Source: RGIG529 sp963929765
GTDB lineage: Bacteria; Bacillota; Clostridia; Oscillospirales; Oscillospiraceae
Direction of reading: 5' to 3'
Assembly: GCA_963929765.1 (NCBI GenBank)
Contig: CAWVKD010000067.1
Coordinates: forward strand, 14,619 to 78,618
DNA: 64,000 nucleotides
Below are positions 1 through 7,477 of the stretch, piece after piece (positions within the stretch are counted from its first letter, which is position 1; every line of letters begins with the position of its first letter). The notes beneath the pieces were generated by a model that ran no database searches, had not been told where the DNA came from, and saw nothing but the letters and a program-made list of their open reading frames with translations. The position numbers and the translations under genes were made by a program.

Positions 1-1172
1 AGTTTGGCATCATCAATCTTGCTGTGGTGGATACCGTTGACCTCAAATACACCCTGAGTCAGGGTACCAGTCTTATCAAAAACTACCACCTTAGTTTGAG
101 ACAAAGTTTCTAAATAGTTGGAGCCCTTTACCAGAACGCCCGCTTTGCTGGCACCGCCGATTCCCGCGAAAAAGGACAAAGGAATGGAGATAACCAAGGC
201 ACAAGGACAGCTAGCTACTAGGAAAGTGAGGGCCCGGTAAATCCAGGTTTCCCATCCGGCATCTAACCCCAGGGCGAATATCCTCACCAATGGCGGCAGG
301 ATAGCCAATGCCAGTGCTGCATAGCAGACCACCGGGGTATAAATCTTGGCAAATCGAGAGATAAAGTCTTCAGACCTGGACTTGCGGGAGGAGGCGTTCT
401 CCACCAGATCCAGGATTTTGGACACAGTGCTCTCTCCAAACTCCTTAGTAGTCTGGATATACAGTAGACCGGTCATGTTAATGCAACCGCTTACGATTTC
501 ATCCCCGTTCTTGACCTCACGAGGCAAGCTTTCACCGGTGAGTGCTGCGGTATTCAGTGTGGAGTAACCTTCCACCACAGTGCCATCAATAGGCACCTTT
601 TCACCAGGTTGAACCACGATAATGGTGCCAACGCTAACCTCATTCGGGTCCACCTGTTCTAATTTGCCATCGTGCTCAATGTTGGCGTAATCCGGGCGGA
701 TATCCATCAGGTCGCAGATGTTCCGTCGGCTCTTGCCTACGGCGTAGGACTGGAACCATTCGCCAACTTGGTAAAACAGCATGACGGCAATAGCCTCCAG
801 ATAGTCCCCATTTTGGTACACAGCTAGGGCTAAGGCTCCCAATGTTGCCACGGCCATAAGAAAATTCTCGTCAAAGACCTGACCATTGCGGATACCTTTA
901 TATGCTTTCCGCAGGATGTCATAGCCGATGATCAAGTAATCTACCAGAAAAATAGCCAAACGAGCCCAGCGGCCTCCGTTCTCTAACGGTTCAGAAATTG
1001 TAGCCTCGAAAGTCTGAAGAACCAGTAATAATATCGTGGCAGCCAGGATGCGCCACAACATCACCTTTTGTTTTTGAGTCATGTTAGCGGAAGGCCTCAT
1101 TCCAATGACTTGAAGAATCAAAGCAAGAAGCGCAACCACAATTAGCAGACCATATATAATGTATTCCTGCAT
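1..1172 (-). CDS. Heavy-metal P1B-type ATPase, partial (runs off left edge)
   Basis: Exporter of a heavy metal cation (Zn/Cd/Pb type is likely) coupled to ATP hydrolysis in the cytoplasmic membrane. About 390 N-terminal residues are visible. Start ATG at 1172, with AGAAAGGA eight bases upstream. Reading leftward there are hydrophobic segments, the actuator motif LTGES (528-542), the membrane metal motif CPC (198-209) and the phosphorylation motif DKTGT (about 65-80). There is no N-terminal HMA domain; instead a free HMA protein is encoded just upstream on the same strand (1280..1498), so the two probably form one operon. The ArsR-type regulator at 3831 could be the metal sensor, but it is 2.7 kb away. 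CPC motifs also occur in copper ATPases, so the exact metal is inferred. Confidence 0.9.
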   Translation of the reverse strand, partial: MQEYIIYGLLIVVALLALILQVIGMRPSANMTQKQKVMLWRILAATILLLVLQTFEATISEPLENGGRWARLAIFLVDYLIIGYDILRKAYKGIRNGQVFDENFLMAVATLGALALAVYQNGDYLEAIAVMLFYQVGEWFQSYAVGKSRRNICDLMDIRPDYANIEHDGKLEQVDPNEVSVGTIIVVQPGEKVPIDGTVVEGYSTLNTAALTGESLPREVKNGDEIVSGCINMTGLLYIQTTKEFGESTVSKILDLVENASSRKSRSEDFISRFAKIYTPVVCYAALALAILPPLVRIFALGLDAGWETWIYRALTFLVASCPCALVISIPLSFFAGIGGASKAGVLVKGSNYLETLSQTKVVVFDKTGTLTQGVFEVNGIHHSKIDDAK

Positions 1173-1279
1173 ATTGATTATCCTTTCTATGGATTGCTTC
1201 ATGGTTTACTTTTAATTGAAAAAGAAGTACCCTATAAGCAGCTGCTCCTAGAACGCTTTCTTAAGGGAATCACCGATTC

Positions 1280-1498
1280 TCACTGGAAGATCTCACAGTC
1301 GGGCTCCACTTTCTTACAGGCCTTGACTACATCCTGCATGACAGTTGCCGGTTCCTTGCCCTCGTCAAATTCAACGATCATCTTTTGGGTCATAAAATTT
1401 ACCGTAGCCATTTTAACACCAGAAATTTTGCGAGCGGCATCCTCCATCAGGTTCGCACAGTTCGCGCAATCCACTTCAATCTTATACGTTTTTTTCAT
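1280..1498 (-). CDS. Heavy-metal-associated (HMA) domain metallochaperone
   Basis: A 72-residue single-domain protein with the ferredoxin-like HMA fold of metal chaperones such as CopZ. The metal ligands are in DCANC near residues 9-13 (CxxC). It ends shortly after the final beta strand, so it is one complete HMA domain. I chose the ATG at 1498 because AAGGAG lies seven bases upstream; an in-frame TTG six codons earlier overlaps that site. It precedes the P-type ATPase by 107 bases on the same strand. That ATPase lacks its own N-terminal HMA domain, so this protein probably supplies it with metal. The metal identity cannot be told from sequence. Confidence 0.85.
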   Translation of the reverse strand: MKKTYKIEVDCANCANLMEDAARKISGVKMATVNFMTQKMIVEFDEGKEPATVMQDVVKACKKVEPDCEIFQ

Positions 1499-1516
1499 GA
1501 TAAAACTCCTTCCCAA

Positions 1517-1935
1517 AATGTTGATTCATTTAATATAATAATTAAGCAATTGTTTAACTGTAGTGCCATCATACAAAGAAAATCCTTTTTCGTCAATACT
1601 TTCGGCTAATATCCTGCTATTCGGGCAAAAGATACTTCCATTTGGGAAAACAGATTCTGCTGTACGAAAAATTGTATTAGGAAGTACAATTTCTTTTGCA
1701 CGAAAAATGGGAGCTGCTCACGACAGCTCCCGCTTTTCAGTCTAATGTGCACTTTCAGAAATTTGCGGCACGCTTTTTTTCCATCGACGAAAAAGACGAT
1801 GCGCCCGTTCAGAACAGGGCACCCGACTGTATGGACCGCATCCCTATGGCAAGCCAACATAACGGCTCACATAAAGGTCCCCTGTCGGACAATTTTCCGT
1901 TAAAATAATTTCATCCATAAAATGGCTGTTGCTTC
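1517..1935. other. Gene-poor stretch before a gene remnant
   Basis: No convincing gene is visible in these 419 bases. Short reading frames exist on both strands but lack ribosome binding sites and family resemblance. The only clear element is the hairpin at 1709-1731. Together with the adjacent remnant at 1936-2210 this looks like decayed accessory DNA. Confidence 0.5.
1703..1740 (-). terminator. Bidirectional terminator-like hairpin
   Basis: A perfect 8-bp stem, GGGAGCTG (1709-1716) against CAGCTCCC (1724-1731), with a 7-base loop. On the minus strand it is followed by ATTTTTCG, and on the plus strand by GCTTTTC, so it could stop transcription in either direction. It may end a transcript from the remnant region to its right. 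Confidence 0.6.
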
Positions 1936-2210
1936 TTAATAAAAATCCAAAGTTTCTCCATTTTTCGGAGTGATGCAACATTCCGCCACGTCCTGTTCAT
2001 TCAGAAAGTCCCGAAATTCCGTTTGGATCACTGTAGCATGGTTAACAGCATCCATGTGATTGGCAATAATGGTGGCTTTGCGTGCAACTTTACACACTTT
2101 CAAGACATCCACTTTCTCTATGATGAGCCGCCAATCCTCGTCAACTCTGCTCCGCAGGCATTGACAATTACAATGCCACATGTATGTCCAGCTGATCGAT
2201 TAGAAGACAT
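1936..2210 (-). pseudogene. C-terminal remnant of an MBL-fold (UlaG-like) hydrolase
   Basis: The minus strand encodes about 60 residues typical of the C-terminus of metallo-beta-lactamase-fold proteins of the UlaG-like group. Recognisable blocks are ATIIANHMDAVNHATV and the end TPKNGETL. The expected preceding strand GIVIVNACGAEL is present, but in a different reading frame (about 2130-2175), so a frameshift separates the two parts. The rest of the protein (metal-binding HxHxDH motif and core) is missing. The frame itself has no credible start. This is a degraded fragment, not a functional gene. Confidence 0.7.
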
Positions 2211-2329
2211 ACCATACAGGTTGGGTACGAATGAGTATCACACACGATATACGACGACATTCCGGTGTTTCCTACTTTGCTTTCTTACGTTTCCAATAAC
2301 TTTGCAAATCTCCCTTACTCCTGACTGAA

Positions 2330-3205
2330 TCAAGCCCCCATGAATTTTTGCAGTTTGTCTCGTTGTGCGGAAAAATCTTGCAGTCCAAGATCATACAGCT
2401 CTCGTTCTGCTTGCTCTTTCATGGAATAAGTCCCCACACGGATGGGCTTGCTAGCCGCAAAAACGAAAGCAACGCCCTCCTGCTCAAGTGAAAATACTTC
2501 TTTTAAATTTTTATTGTACAAAATATGCCTTTGATCAATCGCATTTACAATGTTAGGATATGTACGGCCGATACGCCGATACAACAAACGCATCCCCTGT
2601 GGCTTGCGTACATAGTCTCGGTTTTTGGACAGAATAACTACCAGCTTCTTACAACCTTGCTCCAAGGCGTGACGAACCGGAATGGCATCTGTTAAACCCC
2701 CATCAAAATAAGGGGTTCCGTTCAGCGTAATCGGCCGGCATATGGCTGGGATGGCGCTGGAGGCCATAATCAGGCGGTAGTCATCCTGTTTCATCATCTC
2801 CCGGCCAAAGTATTCCGGTTTTCCCATCAGTGCATTTGTAACAACAGCCTGATATTCTGCTGGATTTTTCATAAAAGCCGGAAAGTCCAGAGGGTCTTTA
2901 CCGTCTGCGCATGTTAGATCCCCGTAAATATATTTCAGGCCAAACAAATCTCCAGTTTTCAGCAGACTTTTCACTCCGAAATAGTTGGAAGAGTGGATGT
3001 GATCTGTGAAAAATCGCAAGTTTCGCTTTTTCTGCCCTGCTATGTACGACGCCAAATTCCCCGCTCCTGCAGATGCGCCAATACAGTAATCAAAGGTGAT
3101 TTTTTCGTCGAGAAATGCGTCTAGAATGCCAGCATTGTAGGCGCACTTCATTCCTCCACCTTCCACAACTAATCCGATTTTTTCATGAGTTTTCGTTGTC
3201 AACAT
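2330..3205 (-). CDS. Patatin-like phospholipase (RssA/YjjU type)
   Basis: A 291-residue soluble acyl hydrolase of the patatin family. The oxyanion motif GGG is in VVEGGGMKCAYNAG (about 13-26), the nucleophile elbow is GASAG (about 43-47), and the catalytic aspartate is in YFDGGLTDAIP (about 167-177). These three blocks give the Ser-Asp dyad. Length matches the small bacterial patatins, which lack membrane segments. Start ATG at 3205 follows AAGGGG closely; a slightly different start is possible. It is 34 bases downstream of an Rrf2 regulator on the same strand, which suggests co-transcription. The substrate lipid is unknown. Confidence 0.88.
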   Translation of the reverse strand: MLTTKTHEKIGLVVEGGGMKCAYNAGILDAFLDEKITFDYCIGASAGAGNLASYIAGQKKRNLRFFTDHIHSSNYFGVKSLLKTGDLFGLKYIYGDLTCADGKDPLDFPAFMKNPAEYQAVVTNALMGKPEYFGREMMKQDDYRLIMASSAIPAICRPITLNGTPYFDGGLTDAIPVRHALEQGCKKLVVILSKNRDYVRKPQGMRLLYRRIGRTYPNIVNAIDQRHILYNKNLKEVFSLEQEGVAFVFAASKPIRVGTYSMKEQAERELYDLGLQDFSAQRDKLQKFMGA

Positions 3206-3238
3206 CCCCTTATCAGGTATTTTCCCCCCTGTTTGTTC

Positions 3239-3670
3239 CTAATCCAGTCGCGTTAATTTGCTATAATACTTTTCTATGATTGCCTGCAAGGTGATAGACC
3301 GCATTTTCTTCTCAGCTGTTTCCTGGATCTCCTGATAAAAATCTGCAATGGTAAGTTGAATGTAAATTCCTACGCCGCATTCCGGATTGGTATCTACATC
3401 CCAATGGAGCAAAGGTTTGTTACCTTCCACTGCCCGGTAAACATCAAAAACCGTTATCTCGCAAGGCTCTCGAGTCAAAGTGGCATTTGCTTGCCCCTGT
3501 GTATTAGAAATGATACCTGCGTTTTTCAGCACAGCCATCAATTGGCGGATGTAAGCCGGATGAGTCTTTACACTTTTCGCAATCCTGGCACTCGTCGGCC
3601 GCTGGTTCGTCCCCAAACTAAGAAAAACCAATATATGGAGTGCATCGCTCAATTTTGTAGAATATTTCAT
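3239..3670 (-). CDS. Rrf2 family transcriptional regulator (YwnA-like)
   Basis: A 143-residue winged-helix regulator of the Rrf2 family. The N-terminal half has the characteristic pattern with LSDALHILVFLSL, the helix-turn-helix region TSARIAKSVKTHPAYIRQLM and the wing. It lacks the three-cysteine cluster of iron-sulfur Rrf2 proteins such as IscR (only isolated cysteines are seen), which favours the YwnA-like, non-Fe-S type. ATG at 3670 has AGGAGG seven bases upstream. It precedes the patatin gene and may regulate it. The 160-base gap to the divergent arsR-type gene is AT-rich and contains ATGTAAT-like half-sites similar to those found upstream of the second Rrf2 gene. Confidence 0.88.
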   Translation of the reverse strand: MKYSTKLSDALHILVFLSLGTNQRPTSARIAKSVKTHPAYIRQLMAVLKNAGIISNTQGQANATLTREPCEITVFDVYRAVEGNKPLLHWDVDTNPECGVGIYIQLTIADFYQEIQETAEKKMRSITLQAIIEKYYSKLTRLD

Positions 3671-3830
3671 TGCATGCCTCCTAAAATTCTATCCGCCCTC
3701 TTGTAATTCTTAAAATAGCATAGTATAATCGCAACATGTAATTTTTATAATAACATCTCAAAAGAGGACTGTCAATTAAGTTGCTAAAATATAGCCGATA
3801 TAACCAGGTTGAAAATAGGAGGAAATCCTT

Positions 3831-4199
3831 ATGCAAAATATGTCTTTACCCCATGACCATGGGCAGATAATGGAACAAGAACTGAAGCATATGCCCAGTG
3901 TAGAGAATTTTCAAACAGTAGCAGATATTTTTAAGCAATTGGGTGATGGGAGCCGTATTCGCATCTTCTGGTTGCTGTGCCATTGTGAGGAGTGTGTCAT
4001 AAACCTCTCTGCTATGGTGAATATGAGTAGCCCGGCAGTATCTCATCATCTCAAACAGCTAAAAGCCGCTGGACTGATTGTCAATCGCCGAGATGGAAAA
4101 GAGGTTTATTATACCGCATCGACAACCGAACAGGCCCAACTGCTCCACCATATGATTGAACACATGGTGAAGATCGCTTGTCCATCTGAGGAAAAATAA
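3831..4199 (+). CDS. ArsR/SmtB family metal-responsive repressor
   Basis: A 122-residue winged-helix repressor. The helix-turn-helix is in SSPAVSHHLKQLKAAGLIV (about 65-83) and the wing in RRDGKEVYY. In the region where SmtB/CadC proteins carry the alpha-3 metal ligands, this protein has CHCEECVINL (about 48-57), so several cysteines could bind metal. A His/Glu-rich N-terminus adds further possible ligands. ATG at 3831 is preceded by AGGAGG. The AraC-type gene follows after 14 bases and is probably co-transcribed. The protein could sense the metal exported by the ATPase at the left edge; that is inference from proximity. Confidence 0.88.
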   Translation: MQNMSLPHDHGQIMEQELKHMPSVENFQTVADIFKQLGDGSRIRIFWLLCHCEECVINLSAMVNMSSPAVSHHLKQLKAAGLIVNRRDGKEVYYTASTTEQAQLLHHMIEHMVKIACPSEEK

Positions 4200-4213
4200 A
4201 AAGGAGAACTGGA

Positions 4214-5209
4214 ATGAATCAAGGAAAACAGTTGCATATAGAGAAACTATTAGAGAATATTCCAGCTGGAACCCTGAATATAATCCAAAATTCGATTCCC
4301 AAACCGAATCATCTTCTTTTGACTGACCAGTTTTCTGCAAAGACAAAGGGAAAAGGACGGATGGAAGTCTATTCCGTATATCCTGGTGTAGACGCATCCT
4401 ATAATACTTTTTTGGCTCCGGAAGTAATCTTTCACCATACAGCTTCTTCCTCCATTTTGGAGCTGTTTTACTGTCATAGTGGCCGAGTTGGCTGGAATAT
4501 GCAGGGGGGTACAGCGGTTTATTTGGGTACTGGTGATATGACAGTCCACAGTGCAACATGCTGCGCAGATTCCGCTATAATGTTCCCTCTAGGATATGCA
4601 GAAGGTATCTCTTTTTCCATCGATCTTTCTTGTTTTCCCGAAAATTATCCTGCTATTTTACAAGAGGCAGGCATGGATCTACAGAAAATAAAAAATGCTT
4701 TTTGTTCCGAACAGCCAGTAGCAATTGCAGCCTGTTCGGAATTGGACAGAATATTTACACCCCTGTATTCTACAGATTCAGCTCGACGCAAACCATATTT
4801 ACAGTTGAAAGTGCAGGAATTGCTCCTGTATCTCATGGACTTCCAGCCAAGTCAGAGAGCCTTGACTCAATATTTTTCTCAACAGACGGAACAAATCAAA
4901 AAGATTCACCGCCAACTAACAGAACATCTTAACCAACGATTTACTATCGATGAACTCTCAAAACAATACTTGATTAATACGTCAACTTTAAAAGAAGTGT
5001 TCAAAGCCGTGTATGGTCTGCCAATCGCCACATATATGAAAGAATATCGGGTACGTGAGGCTATGAAACTGCTGAGAGAAACCGATGCTACTATTGCTGA
5101 GATTGCTTATCAAGTTGGGTATAGGACACAGGGAAAATTCTCAGAAGCATTTAAGGATATTGTACAGATGTTACCAACAGAATATCGGAAATCCCATAAT
5201 CACAAATGA
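4214..5209 (+). CDS. AraC family transcriptional regulator
   Basis: A 331-residue regulator with a variable N-terminal sensor half and a C-terminal double helix-turn-helix DNA-binding domain (about residues 225-328). The second HTH contains TIAEIAYQVGYRTQGKFSEA followed by F and the typical P-EYR ending. The sensor half resembles the uncharacterised cupin-like part of PchR-type regulators, but no ligand can be named. AAGGAG lies eight bases before ATG 4214. It follows the arsR-type gene by 14 bases, so both are probably in one transcript, which ends at the hairpin at 5267. Its target genes are not evident. Confidence 0.85.
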   Translation: MNQGKQLHIEKLLENIPAGTLNIIQNSIPKPNHLLLTDQFSAKTKGKGRMEVYSVYPGVDASYNTFLAPEVIFHHTASSSILELFYCHSGRVGWNMQGGTAVYLGTGDMTVHSATCCADSAIMFPLGYAEGISFSIDLSCFPENYPAILQEAGMDLQKIKNAFCSEQPVAIAACSELDRIFTPLYSTDSARRKPYLQLKVQELLLYLMDFQPSQRALTQYFSQQTEQIKKIHRQLTEHLNQRFTIDELSKQYLINTSTLKEVFKAVYGLPIATYMKEYRVREAMKLLRETDATIAEIAYQVGYRTQGKFSEAFKDIVQMLPTEYRKSHNHK

Positions 5210-5266
5210 ACCTCTCTTAGGAAATGAAAGTCGTAACTACTCAGTGGACGGAAAACGATATTGATG

Positions 5267-5300
5267 GACCCAGCCGTTTTACGGCTGGGTCTTTTCTTGT
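5267..5300 (+). terminator. Rho-independent terminator after arsR-araC
   Basis: An 11-bp perfect stem, GACCCAGCCGT (5267-5277) against ACGGCTGGGTC (5281-5291), with a three-base loop and then TTTTCTTGT. It ends the arsR-araC transcript. The next 200 bases up to the flavodoxin gene hold nothing I recognise. Confidence 0.9.
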
Positions 5301-5504
5301 TAATCCGTTTGTAAGCCAGTACTGTATCTGTAGCTCTCATGTAACCAATCGGGTATCTAGTCTAGTGGTAAACGCGGTGGTGTCCAAAAGCTATCGCCGT
5401 TGGCACAATTTTGCTGTACTAGTGGATGCCTATTTTTAGATTTTTGTCTTTCAGCATGGTTGGATCTCTTTTCATTCCAGCTGATCAAAAGAAAAACTTC
5501 ATTA

Positions 5505-6266
5505 TCAAATAAATAACTCACAGTCTTTCCTCTCAGAACACACTTTCTTCAACATCAGACCAACAGCGGAAAGCATAATAGGATTTACCTTACGGGCAGA
5601 ATGCGGACATACAGAAACACAGCGCATACAGGAGATGCAAGCTTTTTTATTCACTTTTTTCGGGTTTTCCTTGTTGATCGCCTGAACAGGACATTCTGCT
5701 GCACATACGCCACACCTGGTGCATTCCTTGGTGGGCTCTGGAACCATGCCAGCGCCTCCCGCTTTTTTATAAGGACGGTTACCGGGAATCACAGGCTCCG
5801 AGGTGCTTTTCTCAGAGAGCTTACTCTGAATCTGTTTTGCAAAATCTAAAAGTTGCTTTGTATCCTGAGCATCTGGTCTACCAGTGGCAAACTGCCGAGC
5901 AACGGAGTGCTCTGCCACGGCAGCTACGGCGGCAATCACTTGGAAGCCAGCCCGCTTTGCAGTATCCCCTAGCTCAACCAACGTGTCTTCGTAAGCTCGA
6001 TTGCCGTAGACACAGACGAGGACAGCTCGGACACCATGGCCGTTTAGCATGGCAAGTCGCTCAACAGCAACAGCAGGAACGCGGCCTCCATAGGACGGCA
6101 CGGAAATGACCGCCACATCCTCCTGTTCCAATGTAACAGCCTGCATATCTATTTTGCTGTCTGTCAAGTCAACATGGTTTATCTCACCTTCTAGTGCGCC
6201 TGTTAAAATCATAGATACCTTTTTTGTCCCTCCTGTTGGACTGAACACAATTTCATAAATTTTCAT
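5505..6266 (-). CDS. EFR1-type flavodoxin/4Fe-4S ferredoxin fusion
   Basis: A 253-residue redox protein. The N-terminal flavodoxin-like domain starts with the phosphate-binding loop FSPTGGTKK (about 6-14). The C-terminal domain has two 4Fe-4S motifs, CTRCGVCAAECP and CISCMRCVSVCP. Such fusions move electrons between flavin and iron-sulfur partners in anaerobes; no partner can be named here. I start it at ATG 6266, which has AGGGAGGA nine bases upstream; an upstream in-frame ATG at 6305 lacks such a site. The gene is divergent from an Rrf2 regulator 500 bases away, with an alcohol dehydrogenase remnant between. Rrf2 proteins often govern redox genes, so regulation by that neighbour is possible. 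Confidence 0.85.
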   Translation of the reverse strand: MKIYEIVFSPTGGTKKVSMILTGALEGEINHVDLTDSKIDMQAVTLEQEDVAVISVPSYGGRVPAVAVERLAMLNGHGVRAVLVCVYGNRAYEDTLVELGDTAKRAGFQVIAAVAAVAEHSVARQFATGRPDAQDTKQLLDFAKQIQSKLSEKSTSEPVIPGNRPYKKAGGAGMVPEPTKECTRCGVCAAECPVQAINKENPKKVNKKACISCMRCVSVCPHSARKVNPIMLSAVGLMLKKVCSERKDCELFI

Positions 6267-6351
6267 AATATGGTTCCTCCCTATCTTAATGTAACAATGT
6301 TGCACACAGCGTCCTGCATATGCAATTTAAATTGGAATCATGATTTTCCTT

Positions 6352-6591
6352 CTAAAAACTCGTTACTTTGCGCCCTACCCGTTTCACAATGCCTGAGCAC
6401 TCATTCCCCAATGTAAATGGCATAACGTACCCTGGATCAATTTTGCGCTTTCCGTCAGGATAAGCATCTCCAGGGGATTGACCGCCGCCTTCATCTGAAT
6501 CAGTACCGCGGAATCGGAAATTTTAGGCCCTGGAACATCGCACAGTACAGTATCTATATTTTTGAAATAATGTAACCGGAACTGCTTTCAT
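6352..6591 (-). pseudogene. N-terminal remnant of a zinc-type alcohol dehydrogenase
   Basis: The minus strand encodes pieces of the first 75-80 residues of a medium-chain (zinc/quinone oxidoreductase-type) dehydrogenase. A start at 6591 (ATGAAAGCA, with AGAGG upstream) gives MKAV. The continuation is in another frame: HYFKNIDTVLCDVPGPKI and then SDSAVLIQMKAAVNPLE. A further shift gives MPFTLGNECSGIVKRVGRKV and a stop at 6352. The order matches the family's N-terminal GroES-like domain, including the GNECSG block. At least two frameshifts and loss of the whole catalytic and NAD-binding part show that it is dead. Confidence 0.75.
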
Positions 6592-6668
6592 ACAAGACCT
6601 CTTTCTATGATCATCGATATTTCACTCGGTTTTGCTTGAAATTTGTCGAGAAGGCCGATAAAATAATA

Positions 6669-6736
6669 GATGTAATAGTTGACATGACAACTTCTGCAGT
6701 TTACCATTCTCGAGATGTAATGTCAACAATTACATC
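6669..6736 (+). promoter_or_regulatory. Promoter with paired operator-like repeats upstream of rrf2
   Basis: TTGACA (6679-6684) and TACCAT (6702-6707), 17 bases apart, form a sigma-A promoter. Two related sites flank it. Site 1 is GATGTAATAGTTGACAT (6669-6685), overlapping the -35. Site 2 is GATGTAAT-gtcaacA-ATTACATC (6714-6736), over the expected transcription start and itself an 8-bp perfect dyad. Site 1 and the right part of site 2 are inverted copies with one mismatch over 16 bases. This arrangement suits autorepression by the Rrf2 protein. Confidence 0.7.
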
Positions 6737-6773
6737 AAGACCAGCTTACGTTGATTTTTGGAAAGGTTGTAGT

Positions 6774-7220
6774 ATGCAAATCAGTATGAAATGCTCAGTT
6801 GCGGTTCACTGCTTGATATTTATTCATGAAGCAAAGGGAATTGTTAAAGTAACTAGTAATCTTCTGGCGGAAAGCACAGGATGCAACCCTGTCATTATCC
6901 GTAATATTCTCAGTGCTTTGAAAAAAGCAGAGTTCATTACAATACCGCGGGGAACCGGTGGTGCAGAATTATGTGCAGATCCATCCCAAATTACTCTTTA
7001 TCAAATCTACACGGCGTTGGAACCGAATGGACTGGTCTCGCTGATTGGAATTCATTCCTGCCAGGACCGTCCATGTCCGGTAGCTCAAAACATTGGCGAG
7101 GTTTTACAAACTCCCTATCATAAAATTGCGGAGGCAATCAAAGAAACAATGAACCGGATTACGTTACAATCTATGATTGAAGAATTCCAGAGGCTTGTAA
7201 AAAAAAGTCCCGATTTATAA
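6774..7220 (+). CDS. Rrf2 family transcriptional regulator
   Basis: A 148-residue Rrf2-type winged-helix protein, most similar in pattern to the YwnA group. The N-terminal helices (MQISMKCSVAVHCLIFIHEA) and the recognition region around TGCNPVIIRNILSALKKAEF are clear. The C-terminal half has CQDRPCPV, which gives two cysteines in place of the usual three-cysteine iron-sulfur cluster, so cluster binding is doubtful. I chose ATG 6774 (GAAAGG upstream) because the longer frame from 6636 would read through the promoter and operators. It is a paralogue of the regulator at 3239. It is likely autoregulated through the dyads at 6669-6736 and may also control the divergent flavodoxin/ferredoxin gene. 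Confidence 0.85.
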   Translation: MQISMKCSVAVHCLIFIHEAKGIVKVTSNLLAESTGCNPVIIRNILSALKKAEFITIPRGTGGAELCADPSQITLYQIYTALEPNGLVSLIGIHSCQDRPCPVAQNIGEVLQTPYHKIAEAIKETMNRITLQSMIEEFQRLVKKSPDL

Positions 7221-7400
7221 AGCAGTCAAAGGAAAAATGGCACATTGGTGCAGGAAGTTTGGATTCCCTTCTACTTTATCTTTCATTCTGTAAATTTGAC
7301 TTCTGCTTATGTTGGAATAGAGGTCGATTCCTGTATGATTGAGATCATTATCGGTAGATCCAATCTATATATTATCTTTTCTCCTTATACGAAGTTTTAC

Positions 7401-7429
7401 TTGAAATCTTGATATGAAAGGCATATAAT
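7401..7429 (+). promoter_or_regulatory. Promoter of the ATP synthase operon
   Basis: TTGAAA (7401-7406), a 17-base spacer and TATAAT (7424-7429) form a near-consensus sigma-A promoter. Transcription would start near 7436, leaving a leader of about 40 bases before the atpB start. Confidence 0.8.
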
Positions 7430-7477
7430 ACGTTTAACTTAGTAAAAGAATTTGTAGAAACAAGACTGTCCTGTGAG

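Noticed and set aside
1606..1860. An 84-codon minus-strand frame in the gene-poor stretch
   Set aside because: It spans a terminator hairpin, lacks a ribosome binding site and has no recognisable pattern.
4059..4559. A 166-codon frame antisense to the AraC-type gene
   Set aside because: It overlaps two well-supported plus-strand genes with good ribosome binding sites.
5340..5400. A tRNA-like segment (TAGTCTAGTGGTAAACGCGG)
   Set aside because: It resembles a D-arm only; there is no anticodon arm, T-arm or acceptor stem.
6636..6773. The longer N-terminus for the second Rrf2 protein
   Set aside because: It would translate the promoter and operators, and the Rrf2 fold begins at the ATG at 6774, which has a ribosome binding site.
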